64,000 nucleotides of DNA from Promethearchaeota archaeon Loki_b32 (GCA_005223125.1 NJBH01000005.1:126780-190779); one strand, 5' to 3'; positions 26,923-36,107 are shown, counted from the stretch's first letter. The notes: generated from the letters alone by a model not told the origin. Made by a program: numbers and translations.

Positions 26923-27555
26923 TCATTTCTTTTGAACAATGTAATCAATATAGGAATCTTTCATTACTCGATCTTCAATTTTCTTGTGTAATATTCTTTT
27001 TTCTTTAAATAATATCTCGATTTCTAGGTTTTTAAAAAAACTGTCAGATTCTTCGTCAGTAAAAAAAGTATGCATTACTTTCTCATCACCTTCAATTTGT
27101 ATAAATTCACCAGGATTTTCTTCTTCACCTTCACCATAAAACTCTGAATCCACAGAGAGGAAATTAACGAAACAAAGACCCTCCGGTTTTAAAACACGAA
27201 TCATTTCGTCTACGGCCTTTTTAATATCTTTTTTATTCATATGAAATATTGTATTCCAAGAGTATACATGTCCAAAATAATTGGATTCAAAAGATATTGT
27301 TCGCATATCACCCAATTGCATAGAAAGTTCTAATTTGTGTTGTTTTGCATAATCTTGGGCCATTTCTAGTCGTTCTTCAGAAAATTCTATTCCAATAGCA
27401 TCAAATCCTAATAGTACAAAAAGTTCCTGTTTAGGATACGGTCCACCTGAACCACAATCGAGAATTTGTCCCTTGACATCAGATTCAGAAAGATATGATA
27501 AAAAATTATAGAAAGGGGCGGGATATAATAACTCTTTTGCTATGATCATAAACAA
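26923..27555 (-). CDS. Class I SAM-dependent methyltransferase
   Basis: This 210-residue protein has the methyltransferase-11/25 pattern: motif I ILDCGSGGPYPKQE, motif II GIEFSEERLEMAQ, then LGDMRTISFESNYFGHVYSW and the VLKPEGLCFVNFL strand. The glycine motif CGSGGP fits SAM binding. The acceptor is unknown. It starts at ATG 27555 with no clear ribosome site and lies alone between the RCK gene and the hydrolase gene, all on the minus strand. Confidence 0.8.
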   Translation of the reverse strand: MFMIIAKELLYPAPFYNFLSYLSESDVKGQILDCGSGGPYPKQELFVLLGFDAIGIEFSEERLEMAQDYAKQHKLELSMQLGDMRTISFESNYFGHVYSWNTIFHMNKKDIKKAVDEMIRVLKPEGLCFVNFLSVDSEFYGEGEEENPGEFIQIEGDEKVMHTFFTDEESDSFFKNLEIEILFKEKRILHKKIEDRVMKDSYIDYIVQKK

Positions 27556-27665
27556 ATAAAAGCCATATCATTAAAAAATACATTTAAATTTACTTTTTAT
27601 ATTCAAAATATTGAAAATAAAGAAGGAGGATAAATTATACCCAAACTTTTCATTGTATTTCTAAT

Positions 27666-28508
27666 TCATGATATACTTTTAAACCAATCACGTACAACAC
27701 GAAAAAACTCATCTGGTGTCTCAAAATAGGGGTAATGACCGCATTTTTCAAATATATGGAGTTCAGAATTGGGAATACCATCATGCATGCGTTGAGCTTG
27801 GGATGGTGGACATATAAAATCGTATTTTCCTACTAAAATTAATGTTGGTACTTCAATTTTAGTAAGCTGTGAGCTCACATTATATTTTGGCATCAAAATA
27901 TCAGTGAGGGCTGCCACTTTGGGATTTAATATCATTTTATCTATTAATCTATTTGACATCTCTTCTGCTTCAGAAGTATACTCATAGAAATACAATGGTT
28001 GTAAAATTTTAAATTGATTTCTAAATCCTTCTATAGTAGGATCAACTGGAGTATTTAAAGTTTCTATAATTTCTGGTGTTGGATTTTTATTTTGGACAAT
28101 CGCCATCACTTCTTCCATGTAATCAAATGTAGGAGCAGTATCTATAAGCATCAGGTAATTAATGTTTTCTGGATGACGAATTGCGTAGTTTAAGGCAACA
28201 TATCCACCGGAAGAATTACCAATAACCCCTATTTTTTCATAACCTAATCTCTCACGTAATGCATTGGCATCATCGGCAAGTTGCTCATACGTGATGGTTT
28301 TGATCGGCGGTCTTCCAGAGCGCCCGTGTCCTCTATGATCAAAAAAAATCAGTTTGAAAATATCGCCTAAAGGATCAAGGGTTGGACGTAAATAAGTATG
28401 ATCCATTCCTAACCCCCCATGCATAACTAAAAAGGGAGTTCCCGAACCAAATTCATTATAATACAATTCAGTATCATTAACCTTAGTTATAGTCATTATT
28501 TCACCCAA
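27666..28508 (-). CDS. Alpha/beta hydrolase (proline iminopeptidase-like)
   Basis: This 280-residue serine hydrolase has VMHGGLGMDHTYL (oxyanion HGG), GNSSGGYVAL (nucleophile elbow, second Ser), GKYDFICPPSQ (acid) and KCGHYPYFETPDEF (His). HGGLG with DHRGHGRSGRP is typical of the proline iminopeptidase/epoxide hydrolase side of the fold, but many other esterases share it. Length is normal, no signal peptide is present, and it is expected in the cytosol. The substrate is unknown. Confidence 0.8.
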   Translation of the reverse strand: MGEIMTITKVNDTELYYNEFGSGTPFLVMHGGLGMDHTYLRPTLDPLGDIFKLIFFDHRGHGRSGRPPIKTITYEQLADDANALRERLGYEKIGVIGNSSGGYVALNYAIRHPENINYLMLIDTAPTFDYMEEVMAIVQNKNPTPEIIETLNTPVDPTIEGFRNQFKILQPLYFYEYTSEAEEMSNRLIDKMILNPKVAALTDILMPKYNVSSQLTKIEVPTLILVGKYDFICPPSQAQRMHDGIPNSELHIFEKCGHYPYFETPDEFFRVVRDWFKSIS

Positions 28509-28602
28509 ATTAATTTGATTTTAAAAACTAAAATTGAATAAAAGTATATTAGAATATAATATTTAAAAACTTCTTTATTTGTATTTCAACTTTTTTTTTT
28601 AA

Positions 28603-28991
28603 CCAATTTGGGACTCTAAAATCATCAACTACAATACATTTCCCATACTCCCTATCAATACTGAAAAACAAGAAAGAAATGGTGAATTAATCAGAACAAT
28701 CAAAGGTTTTGCTGAAAGTACTTTTAGTAAAAATTCTGTTGGACTAGAATTAACTTTAACAGGACATAAAGATTAGCAAAAGTCAATATTAAAAGTGGAT
28801 ATCTTTGCTGAAGATGAAGATATGAGCCCTCATATCATATCTGAATTTGAAAACGCTATGAAACCTCAGAATTGTCCTGAATGTGAGGAAGACTTACCCC
28901 AGAACTGGTGAAAAAATTCTTTTCAGAGTTACCTGCGTATTGTGAGGCTTGTGGTGCAGAATTGCATGAAACAAGTGAAAAAGATAATTGA
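28603..28991 (+). pseudogene. Decayed zinc-ribbon protein gene
   Basis: The gap at 28509-29041 keeps the trace of a gene on the plus strand. The first part reads WDSKIINYNTFPILPINTEK, then NGELIRTIKGFAES and ends at TAG 28774. The same frame goes on with VDIFAEDEDMSPHIISEFEN and NCPECEEDLPQNW. A frameshift near 28905 leads to FFSELPAYCEACGAELHE, closing at 28991. CPEC and CEAC form a broken zinc ribbon. No start codon is left. The family is unknown. I see no promoter or other structure in the gap. Confidence 0.5.
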
Positions 28992-29041
28992 TATGATAGG
29001 GGGGAATGATTTTTAATATTGCTCTTTGATATATTTATTTA

Positions 29042-29872
29042 CTAGAGAAAGAAATCGTTATAAAGGTCAACACTAGAATCTATTGCGTATTTATCTAAAT
29101 CGGTTATTCCATGGTCTTTAAGGATCTTCTCATCAATGAAAAAGTTACCTATACACTCTTTACTTGGTTTTGTTAGAATTAGGTAAGCAGCATCTGCTAC
29201 AATTTCCGGTTTTCTTGAGTGTTTGACTGCTGATTTTCCACCTAATAAATTTCTAACTGCAGCAGTTGCGATTGAAGTGCGAGGCCATAAAGCATTGACA
29301 GCAATACCATCATTTTTAAATTCTTCCGCCATACCTAGAACACACATACTCATTCCATATTTAGCCATTGTATAAGCTAAATTATTTTTGAACCATTTTG
29401 GGTCCATATTTAAAGGAGGGGATAAATTTAAAATATGAGGATTTTCGGCTTTTTTTAAGAAGGGTATGCATAGCTTTGAGCATAAAAAAGTTCCACGTAC
29501 ATTCACAGAGAACATGAGATCGTACCGTTTCATTTCAATTTCTAGCGTTGGAGATAAATTTATTGCACTCGCATTATTTACAAGGATATCAATCCCTCCA
29601 AAGTTATCTAATGTCGCATCAATAGCAGCTTGGATTTGATCCTCAAATCTTATATCTGCTATGCACGGAATAGCATTACCCCCCGCAGATTCAATATCTT
29701 CTACAGAAGAATATACTGTTCCAGGTAATTTTGGATGAGGTTCTTTCGTTTTAGCTACTACTGCTATATTAGCACCATCTTGAGCTGCTCTTAATGCTAT
29801 TGTTTTTCCAATCCCCCTACTAGCTCCAGTGATGAATAATGTTTTTCCTTTTAAAGTCGACAACTTTATCAT
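29042..29872 (-). CDS. HSDL2-like short-chain dehydrogenase
   Basis: This SDR is close to the dehydrogenase domain of eukaryotic HSDL2 (hydroxysteroid dehydrogenase-like 2). It has TGASRGIGK (15-23), KTKEPHPKLPGTVY, ILVNNASAI (96-104), NLSPPLNMDP with Ser151, and AYTMAKYGMSMCVLGMAEEF with Tyr167 and Lys171. VNALWPRTSIATAA and DEKILKDHGI near the end also match from memory. It is 276 residues long and lacks the C-terminal sterol-carrier domain of HSDL2. A role in lipid or acyl metabolism is likely but the substrate is unknown. Confidence 0.85.
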   Translation of the reverse strand: MIKLSTLKGKTLFITGASRGIGKTIALRAAQDGANIAVVAKTKEPHPKLPGTVYSSVEDIESAGGNAIPCIADIRFEDQIQAAIDATLDNFGGIDILVNNASAINLSPTLEIEMKRYDLMFSVNVRGTFLCSKLCIPFLKKAENPHILNLSPPLNMDPKWFKNNLAYTMAKYGMSMCVLGMAEEFKNDGIAVNALWPRTSIATAAVRNLLGGKSAVKHSRKPEIVADAAYLILTKPSKECIGNFFIDEKILKDHGITDLDKYAIDSSVDLYNDFFL

Positions 29873-30061
29873 CTAAATTATTTTTTTTTTGAGTATATTG
29901 CTATCTTTATTTTCAGATTGTCTTAAATAGTTTATAGTAATAGTTCATAAGAAATTGTTTATTTTTCTAGTTTAATTACTACAATTCTTTAGTCTAGATG
30001 CTTCTAACTTGTAAAGGAAAAGAACCTATTTCTGACTATTTAATTAAGGATGAATATTTAA

Positions 30062-30985
30062 TTAAGGATTATAATCAGGGTGTCTAACTCCGAGTTCCTC
30101 TAATAAAGGGATTAGGAAGTTGTTATAGAAGTTTTTTATATGTAATACTTTCCCCAAATAGAGATGTAAGAATTCTTGAATCTCGTATTTGATCTTATTA
30201 ATATCAATAAAATCATGTTCAGGTTTTATCTTTATCTTATCTAAATTTAAAGGAGCTAGTTGCTTCATTATTAAATATCGCATAAATTGTATAAAAGTGC
30301 TCTCAACCAAACTTTCTTCTTCTTCATTTAATTCATAAACCTCATGAGCAACTTTATTCCTTAAGTCTCCTACATCTTTGGTCAATATTTCAAGGTTCTT
30401 AGGGAGATTTAATTCCTCGATTTTTTGTACTACTGTTTTATTATTATGATCCTCGACTTGTGAATCCAGGTAATCAACTAAAGTTGAGAAAAAGTGTATT
30501 AAGAATTTGAACGAATCAATGGATTTGTCTTCTTTCCATTTGTTATAAGAACTTCCCCATTGGTTAAAATTTACTTCATCTAAAGCATTCTTAATGCTTA
30601 TTTTAATGCTATCCACTTTCTCTATAAAATAATCCGAATAATCCATGTACGGTTTCACACTTGGGTCAAACTGATATTTATATGTATTCCCAAATTCCTT
30701 AATTGCCCCCAATTTTTTTATTAGAGAGGGGTCTTCTATAATTTCTTTTCTCCCAATTTCTGCCGCAAATCTTAGCAAATATCCACACTCCGGACAATAT
30801 GTTACATATGACCCCCGGAATGATGTGAATGGTTTGAGCTCAAGCTGATGTTTACCATTTGGAAACTCTATAAGTTTTCCTTTAGTTTCCATTGGATCAA
30901 AGTGTGTCTTTTCATAATGAAACGATTCTGGGATAAATTTAGAAGTACAAACGGGACATTTAACATTCTCTCTTTTTTGTGTCAT
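30062..30985 (-). CDS. Zinc-binding N-terminus plus helical domain with RxxxxH motif
   Basis: This 307-residue protein has two CxxC pairs (10/13 in KCPVC, 64/67 in YCPEC) separated by a beta-rich stretch, resembling the DUF2225 group. A helical half follows. Near residue 225 it reads GDLRNKVAHEVYEL, an Arg-x4-His pattern in a helical background as in HEPN domains and in C-terminal helices of many nuclease or regulator proteins. Whether it is a true HEPN RNase is unsure. A 44-base repeat shared with another promoter lies upstream at 31023-31066. Confidence 0.5.
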   Translation of the reverse strand: MTQKRENVKCPVCTSKFIPESFHYEKTHFDPMETKGKLIEFPNGKHQLELKPFTSFRGSYVTYCPECGYLLRFAAEIGRKEIIEDPSLIKKLGAIKEFGNTYKYQFDPSVKPYMDYSDYFIEKVDSIKISIKNALDEVNFNQWGSSYNKWKEDKSIDSFKFLIHFFSTLVDYLDSQVEDHNNKTVVQKIEELNLPKNLEILTKDVGDLRNKVAHEVYELNEEEESLVESTFIQFMRYLIMKQLAPLNLDKIKIKPEHDFIDINKIKYEIQEFLHLYLGKVLHIKNFYNNFLIPLLEELGVRHPDYNP

Positions 30986-31022
30986 GTTATTTCTCTATAT
31001 TATTTTTTTTCGATAAAACTCC

Positions 31023-31066
31023 AAGTTACAAAATAATAAAACCTTATATATTAGGTTTATTGAAAA
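31023..31066. repeat. 44-base intergenic repeat, copy 1
   Basis: This segment, AAGTTACAAAATAATAAAA followed by a TTATATATTAGG core and TTTATTGAAAA, occurs again at 35950-35993 with about three mismatches. It lies 38 bases before the start of the zinc-binding gene ending at 30985 on the minus strand. The second copy also lies before a minus-strand gene start. The TATATA core suggests a shared promoter or operator, but a mobile fragment cannot be excluded. Confidence 0.5.
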
Positions 31067-31144
31067 CATTCACCAAAAGAATTATTAAATATTATATTAT
31101 TTGAGAAATAGCTTACATTATTTTTATTAACATAAAAGAAAATA

Positions 31145-31420
31145 TCATAATATTATCTGATCATCAAGAATTTCGATCTGAAAGATTTTTCCATCAGTCC
31201 AAACTTCACAAGTTTTTTGATTTGTCCATAGATACGTGCCATCCCAGGTAATGACAATCGTCTCCTCTGAAACAGGATAAATTTTGCCTAATAAAGTACC
31301 ATTCACCGCCCATTTTGTGAGTTCTGTTTCAGAAGCAGCCCAAAAGTGACTTCCTGTCCATGTTAAGATACTAAAAATCGTCCCTCCACTAAGATTTATA
31401 CCATCATATCCCTTAGAATT
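31145..31420 (-). pseudogene. C-terminal remnant of a beta-propeller-like protein
   Basis: An open frame of about 92 codons runs from the end of the exchanger gene to TGA 31147 with no start codon. It reads YDGINLSGGTIFSILTWTGS, HFWAASETELTKWAV, ITWDGTYLWTNQKTCEVW and ends DDQIIL. Repeated W-D-G and L-W-T turns every 20-40 residues look like a beta-propeller of the kind found in surface or sensor proteins. It is probably what remains after the front was lost. It fills most of the 433-base gap. The frame overlaps the last codons of the exchanger gene. Confidence 0.45.
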
Positions 31421-32441
31421 AAATTTGAAACATGGATATTTTCAATATTGTATAAACGCCATAAAAACTAATTAATAGTATTCCTTCCCATCTTTTTAAG
31501 GTTTTTTTACTCCATAAGAAATAGATCGCAATAAATAACGCCAAGAATAGAACAGGTATATCAAAAACCAGAATTATCCTCGGAACATTAAAATTAATTA
31601 TTATTGCTCCTGAGCCTGTAGCTAATAAAATATCGCATATATTGGAACCTAATATATCTCCTACCGCGATTCCAAATGATCCTCTCCTAATAGCGGTTAA
31701 GTCAGCAACTAGTTCCGGTAAACTTGTACCAAACCCAACTATTAAAATTCCAATTACATTTTCAGGAATATGAAATTCTCTTGATAAATCGTGTGATGAT
31801 AATAGTGTGATTTCTGCTGCGAATACTAATATAAAAAGACCTATTAAAAAAATACAAATATCTTTAAATGTTGATGAGGTTTTATGAGGACTCTCAATTG
31901 GTTCAAAAGCTACTGTATCTAAACGTTCTTTTTCAAGATAACTAGATTCTAATTTTTTATATTTTGTTAGACGTCTCTCACTCCAAATTACTAATAATAG
32001 ATAAATGATATATATTATTATCATTAAGAGTGCTTCAAATCGGGTAAGAATTCCATCAAGGGAGAAAAAAAGAAAAATCAATAAGGAAATAAAGAGCATA
32101 GGACCTTCCCTTCTCAATTCCCACTTACTGACGAAAATCGGTTGGCTTACTGCTAAAATTCCAAGGATTAAAGTAATTTGGGTCAAAAAAGAACCAATTT
32201 TATTTCCAATCACTATTCCATCAATGGTAGGATCAATACCAAGAAGCTTATCAAAACCACCCATTATACTGACTGCAATCTCTGGCAGACTAGTCCCAAT
32301 CGATAATATCGTCAGTCCTACCATTATATGACTAATATGAAAGCGATCTGCAATACTTTCAAGTCCAATTATCACAACTTTCGCGCCAAAAAATAACCCA
32401 ATAAACCCTAATATTAAAAAGAGAAGTGATAATAAGATCAT
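31419..32441 (-). CDS. CaCA-family sodium/calcium exchanger
   Basis: This 340-residue membrane protein has two inverted halves, each with the family alpha repeat: VGLTILSIGTSLPEIAVSI in the first, and VGFGTSLPELVADL with GDILGSNICDILLATG in the second. About ten membrane segments are split by a charged cytosolic loop near residues 155-190. It is the YrbG/K-dependent Na/Ca exchanger type and should move calcium or another divalent cation out of the cell against sodium or protons. Length is normal and both acid-bearing repeats are intact. Confidence 0.9.
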   Translation of the reverse strand: MILLSLLFLILGFIGLFFGAKVVIIGLESIADRFHISHIMVGLTILSIGTSLPEIAVSIMGGFDKLLGIDPTIDGIVIGNKIGSFLTQITLILGILAVSQPIFVSKWELRREGPMLFISLLIFLFFSLDGILTRFEALLMIIIYIIYLLLVIWSERRLTKYKKLESSYLEKERLDTVAFEPIESPHKTSSTFKDICIFLIGLFILVFAAEITLLSSHDLSREFHIPENVIGILIVGFGTSLPELVADLTAIRRGSFGIAVGDILGSNICDILLATGSGAIIINFNVPRIILVFDIPVLFLALFIAIYFLWSKKTLKRWEGILLISFYGVYTILKISMFQI

Positions 32442-32593
32442 GGCTTGTTAATAAAATTGTTATCAAATTTAAACTTTTAAATTAAAGTGCTTTAATGAAA
32501 ATAATTGCAAAACTATAAATCAATAATGTTTTTTTGGATAAAATACTAATCCTATTTTATTGAAAAATCTTATAAAATAAAAGTGACTAGGGT

Positions 32594-33256
32594 ATGGATA
32601 AAAGAGGAAAGAGAATTATATATGTGAGCCAGTGTATACTTAATCAAAATTTAAGATTTCCAGGAATTGCAATAGAAAGTGGAGCTATCAGTGAACTTTT
32701 AATCCCTATTATGAAGAATGGCATAGGAATAGAATCAATGCCTTGTCTCGAGAGATTAGGATGGGGTGGAGTTCAAAGAACCACTTTTTTCAAATATTTT
32801 CCAATGATTTCTAAAAATATAGGCTCATTTAAGTTTCCGATAATAAAGTTTTTTCTAAGATCATGGTTGAAAAAATATAAGAACCTATGTAAGAAAGAAG
32901 CAAAAAAGATTATTCTTCAAATGCAAGATTATCATAATTCAGGATATACAATATTAGGAATTATCGCTACAAATGATAGTCCTACGTGTGGTTATACTCA
33001 AACAATTAACTTTCTTGAAATTATCTCAAAGTTTAAAGAATTAGATATAAAAGGTGAATTTGAAAACCCCACTCTAGAAAAAATGAAAATTATTATTCCC
33101 CGTCTATGCGAAAATGGATCTGGCTATTTTATGTCAGAAATGGCAAAACAAATAAAAAGGAGAGAACTTAAAGTAGATATTATTGGATTCAATATTTGGA
33201 ATAATCTAGCGGAAGAAATTGAAGTAGTATTAAATAAATTAAATCTTACCGTTTAA
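32594..33256 (+). CDS. TudS/DUF523-like iron-sulfur protein
   Basis: This 220-residue protein resembles the DUF523 group, which includes the thiouracil desulfidase TudS. The start reads VSQCILNQNLRFPGIAIESG, like the usual SaCLlGxxxRYDG. Three cysteines are at the expected places: Cys14, Cys51 in MPCLERLGWGG and Cys132 in NDSPTCGYT. Three cysteines bind the [4Fe-4S] cluster in TudS. Length is greater than the usual 150-160 residues because of an insertion after residue 60 (FFKYFPMISKNIG and on). Substrate and reaction here are unknown. Confidence 0.65.
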   Translation: MDKRGKRIIYVSQCILNQNLRFPGIAIESGAISELLIPIMKNGIGIESMPCLERLGWGGVQRTTFFKYFPMISKNIGSFKFPIIKFFLRSWLKKYKNLCKKEAKKIILQMQDYHNSGYTILGIIATNDSPTCGYTQTINFLEIISKFKELDIKGEFENPTLEKMKIIIPRLCENGSGYFMSEMAKQIKRRELKVDIIGFNIWNNLAEEIEVVLNKLNLTV

Positions 33257-33290
33257 TTATCAAAAATTCTTTATTTCTTCCCTAATCATT

Positions 33291-34037
33291 TTAATTACCT
33301 TTATTCTCTTCAAGATCTTCAGGAGGCCAACCTTTTAGGGTTTGGTATCCCTTAATGAATCTAAAGTCACACATATCGGCTCCTGCTGCTATCGTTTTTG
33401 TTCGTTTAAATCCAATACCAAGTGCTCTCATCCTAGCATAATCACATAAACAAGCATAAGGTGCGACTTCTACTGCATTTTCTTTTTCTACAAGTTTAAG
33501 CCAACCACATTCAGTAAAATTAAATCCGTAATCAAATGAGTTGCTATCACCTTTTACAAAAATACCAACCCAATTTCCAGGAAATCTATTCTTTTGGCTC
33601 TCTTCCATCCAATTTTCCCAATATTTCTTCATCTTATTGGAGAAAACTTTTTTTCGAAAAAGCCATTTTTTAAATGATGAGATTGATTGAGTATAGTTCT
33701 CAACAATTTTGTAAATTAATTTACCTAATTCCCTATCAGACAAGTCGAGGGATTTACATGCCTTATAAAAAGCAAGGGTTTCTGCTGATTGGATCATTAA
33801 TGATGTGAAAGGTGACTTATCACCTCCAACATATGGAAGTCTTGAAAGAAGGGTCTCAAGCTCGATATAAGCCTGTTTCGTAATATTTTCAACAACTTTG
33901 GTATTAAAATTTGGTGATACTATGTTTTTTGTAACTTTAACTAACGAATTGAATTGCTTAATAATTTTTTTTTTATTTTTTAAGTAATATTCTTCATTAA
34001 TTTCTATTTTTATACTTTCCTTATTCAAGTTTTTCAC
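33291..34037 (-). CDS. ATC hydrolase-like protein (PF14196 type)
   Basis: This 248-residue protein resembles the L-2-amino-thiazoline-4-carboxylic acid hydrolase family. The typical C-terminal part is NFTECGWLKLV, VAPYACLCDYARMRALGIGF and KTIAAGADMCDFRF, with conserved Cys and the CDFRF end. The N-terminal helical part with KKIIKQFNSLVKVTK also fits. The family acts on cyclic thio-amino acids or related compounds, but most members are uncharacterised. It is last in a minus-strand run after the MBL and SRPBCC genes, so they may serve one pathway. Confidence 0.6.
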   Translation of the reverse strand: MKNLNKESIKIEINEEYYLKNKKKIIKQFNSLVKVTKNIVSPNFNTKVVENITKQAYIELETLLSRLPYVGGDKSPFTSLMIQSAETLAFYKACKSLDLSDRELGKLIYKIVENYTQSISSFKKWLFRKKVFSNKMKKYWENWMEESQKNRFPGNWVGIFVKGDSNSFDYGFNFTECGWLKLVEKENAVEVAPYACLCDYARMRALGIGFKRTKTIAAGADMCDFRFIKGYQTLKGWPPEDLEENKGN

Positions 34038-34064
34038 ACTCGTACTATTAATTAGAAGTCTATT

Positions 34065-34802
34065 TTACTTATTTTGATATTGAGCTAAATTTGTTTTTAA
34101 CTTTGAAATATTAAAAGCTTTCCCGTGAGATGGATATATTATTATTCCTCCTAATTTTATATATTTTTCCCAGCTTTTAAATATCAAATTTATATCTTGA
34201 ACGTAAATTGGGCGTTTTTTAATTCCGAAAATGTTAAAATACCAAGCATTCATCGTATTATCTCCAGGATAAACAGAACCATCTTGTAGGATAACCGAAA
34301 TTCCGTCCTGTGAGTGTCCTGGGGTATATAATATTGTTCCATTTATCCCAATTTCCCTTAAAACCTCAGTCATTAGTCCAGAATCGGTAAGAATTATATC
34401 ATTCTCAGTTGGTATGATTGGTGGAAATATAAATTTATGAAATAGGCTAAATATTCCAACGATAAATTTAATTCTTCTGTTTATTGGTTTTGATTCTTCA
34501 TCAGGTTTACCAATTTTTAATCCTTCTAAAGATTGTTCGTTAATTATAAGCTTAGCTCCTGTATTTCTTCGTAATTCGTTAGCAAATCCTGAGTGATCAT
34601 CGTGATGGTGAGTTAATAATAAATATTTTATTTCTGATATATTAATATCATATTTTTTTTTTAATTTTTTCACAAATTTTTGATATGCACCTGTATATCC
34701 AACATCAATTAATAGATAACCATTATTACACTCCAATAGATAGCAATTTGTAAATCCAACTCTAATAAATTTATATCCTTTCTCTTTAATGTTAAACACC
34801 AA
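34065..34802 (-). CDS. MBL-fold metallo-hydrolase
   Basis: This 245-residue protein has the metal site THHHDDHSG (His65, His67, Asp69, His70). YTPGHSQDGISVIL supplies the next His, PGDNTMNA the bridging Asp, and YPSHGKAF the last His. These match glyoxalase-II/lactonase-type metallo-beta-lactamase folds with two metals. LLECNNGYLLIDVG near the N-terminus is typical. The substrate cannot be named. It lies 17 bases after the SRPBCC gene and 27 before the ATC hydrolase-like gene. Confidence 0.85.
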   Translation of the reverse strand: MVFNIKEKGYKFIRVGFTNCYLLECNNGYLLIDVGYTGAYQKFVKKLKKKYDINISEIKYLLLTHHHDDHSGFANELRRNTGAKLIINEQSLEGLKIGKPDEESKPINRRIKFIVGIFSLFHKFIFPPIIPTENDIILTDSGLMTEVLREIGINGTILYTPGHSQDGISVILQDGSVYPGDNTMNAWYFNIFGIKKRPIYVQDINLIFKSWEKYIKLGGIIIYPSHGKAFNISKLKTNLAQYQNK

Positions 34803-34819
34803 TATTATTTCAATTGTTA

Positions 34820-35266
34820 TTATGTAAGTTTTTCTAAAATCATTTTCAAATTTTGTCCTTCTTCAATCATGTGCTGAATAATATTACATACTGTCTTCTT
34901 TGCAATTTTTGAAAGCAATTTTCCCATGCGGAAATCTAAAGTTGCAATAAAAATACTACCATTTTTCGAAGTTTCGATTTCAAAAGTACCACGAATCAGA
35001 ATGAGTTTTAAAGACCCGACAGTTTTAAAACGAAGTAACTTTTTTGGAGAAAGTTCTATCAATCTAGATTTCATTTTTAATAATTCTCCTTTAATACTTT
35101 CCTCGGAATATAAAATAGATCCGACTTTGTTAGGCTCACCTTTTTCCCAATAAGATTTTATGTGAGAAGGATGCCATTCACAATAATTTTCTGCGAAATG
35201 TAAGAGCCAATCCCATATAATTTCAGGAGGGACATTAATTTCGATAGATTCTTTAAGTGTTTTCAT
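34820..35266 (-). CDS. SRPBCC (polyketide cyclase/START-like) protein
   Basis: This 148-residue protein has the START-like order: a first strand KESIEINVPPEIIWDWL with the usual IxxPxxxVW, ENYCEWHPSHIKSYWEKGEP, curved beta strands (GSILYSEESIKGELLKMK, LLRFKTVGSLKL) and a long C-terminal helix. The CEWHP stretch is like the polyketide cyclase 2 family. Such proteins bind hydrophobic ligands in a deep pocket. It is first in the MBL/ATC hydrolase run, and the HxlR gene lies upstream in the same direction. Confidence 0.65.
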   Translation of the reverse strand: MKTLKESIEINVPPEIIWDWLLHFAENYCEWHPSHIKSYWEKGEPNKVGSILYSEESIKGELLKMKSRLIELSPKKLLRFKTVGSLKLILIRGTFEIETSKNGSIFIATLDFRMGKLLSKIAKKTVCNIIQHMIEEGQNLKMILEKLT

Positions 35267-35440
35267 TTTTTTTTTCAGCTTATTAAATTAATGTTAAAGG
35301 TGTTTAATTATTCTGATTAAATTTCATTAAATTTAGACATCATACAATAATAGAAACAAAATACATCAATATAAAGGATCCAGTGATTTTTTTTAAAGAT
35401 ACTTTCCTTTTTTACACTGCTTTTAATTCTAAAAGAAATC

Positions 35441-35878
35441 CTATTTTTTTCTAGAAATATCGGCTAAGTAATATATCAAGATTAAAGATAGTTCAACAAA
35501 ACCCTCACCTTTATTACTAAGTTCATAAAGAACTGATGGAGGTCGAGTATCTTGAACTGTTCGAGTGATTAATCCTAATTCTTGAAGCTGTTTTAAACAA
35601 TCAGACAAGGTTCTAGATGAAATTCTTTCCAAATGACGTGCGATATCATTAAAAGTCAATCCTTTGTGAATTTCTAGTTCATATAAAATTTCAACATTCC
35701 ACTTTTTAGTTACAAACTTAAATATCCCTAAAAAAAATCTTATTTCATCAATTTTCCTTTTATCATCATGGATTGTTTCATTAAAGTGCTTATCTAGTGC
35801 CTTTCTAATAATTGGTCTTGAATTTCTAATAATTTCTATAAAAGGTTGAAATTCATCGAATTTGAATAGCTCCATCAT
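35441..35878 (-). CDS. HxlR-type winged-helix transcription regulator
   Basis: This 145-residue protein has the MarR/HxlR winged helix: FVTKKWNVEILYELEIHKGL, FNDIARHLERISSRTLSDCLKQL (recognition helix) and ELGLITRTVQDTRPPSVLYEL (wing). The SSRTLSDCLKQLQELGLI text is typical of HxlR. No cysteine lies at the redox position near the start. It may control the downstream SRPBCC/MBL run or the divergent CoA-transferase. A shared 44-base repeat lies in the intergenic region upstream. Confidence 0.85.
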   Translation of the reverse strand: MMELFKFDEFQPFIEIIRNSRPIIRKALDKHFNETIHDDKRKIDEIRFFLGIFKFVTKKWNVEILYELEIHKGLTFNDIARHLERISSRTLSDCLKQLQELGLITRTVQDTRPPSVLYELSNKGEGFVELSLILIYYLADISRKK

Positions 35879-35949
35879 TTACACCTTATGTAGTTTTTAC
35901 CAAATTCTAAAAATTTATGTTTTTTAAGAATTTTTTATTATAAAGCGGT

Positions 35950-35993
35950 AAGTTACAAAATAATAAAAAGTCATATATTAGGTTTATTGAAAA
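35950..35993. repeat. 44-base intergenic repeat, copy 2
   Basis: This is the second copy of the element at 31023-31066, about 93 percent identical by eye. It lies between the divergent HxlR regulator (72 bases from its start) and the CoA-transferase (115 bases from its start). The shared CATATATTAGG core could be a promoter or the operator of one regulator, possibly the HxlR protein itself. Confidence 0.5.
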
Positions 35994-36107
35994 AAATCAA
36001 AGAAAGTATATTAGCCAATTATAAATTTGAAAATCATTAATAATTACAATGGCTTATATTAAATCTAATTAGTAGTTGCTTCTATAAAAATAAAATAATT
36101 GATTTAT

